A stretch of DNA of 32,151 nucleotides from assembly GCA_031283665.1 (NCBI GenBank), contig JAITBJ010000048.1:1-32151 (forward strand). Direction: 5' to 3'. The notes under the pieces are model-generated. The model had not been told where the DNA came from, searched no databases, and was given only the letters and a program-made list of their open reading frames with translations. Below are positions 32,094 through 32,151 of this stretch, one piece after another. How positions within the stretch are numbered: position 1 is the stretch's first letter; each line of letters starts with the position of its first letter. Both the position numbers and the translations under genes were made by a program. This DNA is from Candidatus Opitulatrix cubana (GTDB lineage: Bacteria > Actinomycetota > Actinomycetes > Actinomycetales > Bifidobacteriaceae).

Positions 32094-32151
32094 ATGGCAG
32101 TACCAAAGTTTAAAACATCAAAAAGTCATACACGGAGCAGACGTGCGAATT
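32094..32151 (+). CDS. rpmF: 50S ribosomal protein L32, 5' part
   Basis: The frame MAVPKFKTSKSHTRSRRAN runs off the right edge. The start MAVPK and the basic Ser/Thr/Arg-rich segment match bacterial L32 (usual length near 60 aa), a protein of the large ribosomal subunit. A strong AAGGAGAAAG ribosome-binding site lies just before the ATG. Only 19 codons are visible. It marks the return to core genes after the accessory island. Confidence 0.9.
   Translation, partial: MAVPKFKTSKSHTRSRRAN

Noticed and set aside
1-32151. CRISPR array, insertion sequence or integrase
   Set aside because: No regularly spaced repeats of 20-40 bp with unique spacers, no transposase or recombinase motifs seen on either strand.

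Overview
The window reads as an AT-rich (low-GC) bacterial chromosome segment. Several proteins point to the Actinomycetota: an HrdB/SigA-like principal sigma factor, a Ser/Thr kinase with four PASTA repeats, a secreted amidase carrying LGFP repeats, a DUF4234/DUF2752 pair, and many genes whose -10 box lies only 6-7 nt from the ATG (leaderless mRNAs). AdhE, a sugar PTS and an intracellular GH3 with its own sugar symporter suggest a fermentative, sugar-fed, possibly gut- or host-associated lifestyle. A low-GC, reduced actinobacterium is my best guess; the genus cannot be fixed from the sequence.

Region 1 (1-1100) is on the minus strand: a gene cut by the window edge, a membrane-anchored protein with a phage tail-fibre-like GGTG motif behind a G8 tract, and tRNA-Trp. 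Region 2 (1223-4401) is a plus-strand secretion/translation cluster, secE-nusG-rplK-rplA-rplS-lepB, which joins two blocks that are usually separate. Region 3 (4526-14980) holds adhE, the LGFP amidase, a PTS permease, the principal sigma factor, the PASTA kinase and two small membrane proteins. Region 4 (14957-18634) has ogt behind tRNA-Arg on the minus strand, then an MFS sugar symporter and a GH3 beta-glucosidase that probably import and cleave a beta-glucoside.

Region 5 (18621-31873) is an accessory island. It begins with poorly conserved membrane proteins, one of them apparently frameshifted, and a pair of tiny acidic paralogues that share a promoter/palindrome block. Then come a coiled-coil membrane protein, a zinc-binding CoiA-like protein, and a restriction-modification pair: a 294-aa methyltransferase-like subunit and a 1440-aa GIY-YIG-like nuclease / SF2 helicase / methyltransferase fusion. 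Next is an AAA_13 ATPase with a zinc-knuckle and RloC/PrrC-like layout, behind a 210-nt structured leader, and a convergent gene of unknown function. The ATPase beside the restriction system recalls anticodon-nuclease guards of restriction loci. The window ends in rpmF (L32), so the island sits between core genes. No integrase, transposase or CRISPR array was seen.

The least explained signal is in regions 2-3. At five genes (secE, rplK, adhE, the amidase, pknB) the last codons plus the stop codon are tandemly duplicated just downstream, with periods of 14-19 bp, and the amidase has five such units. The copies are out of frame, so they are not simple backup stops.
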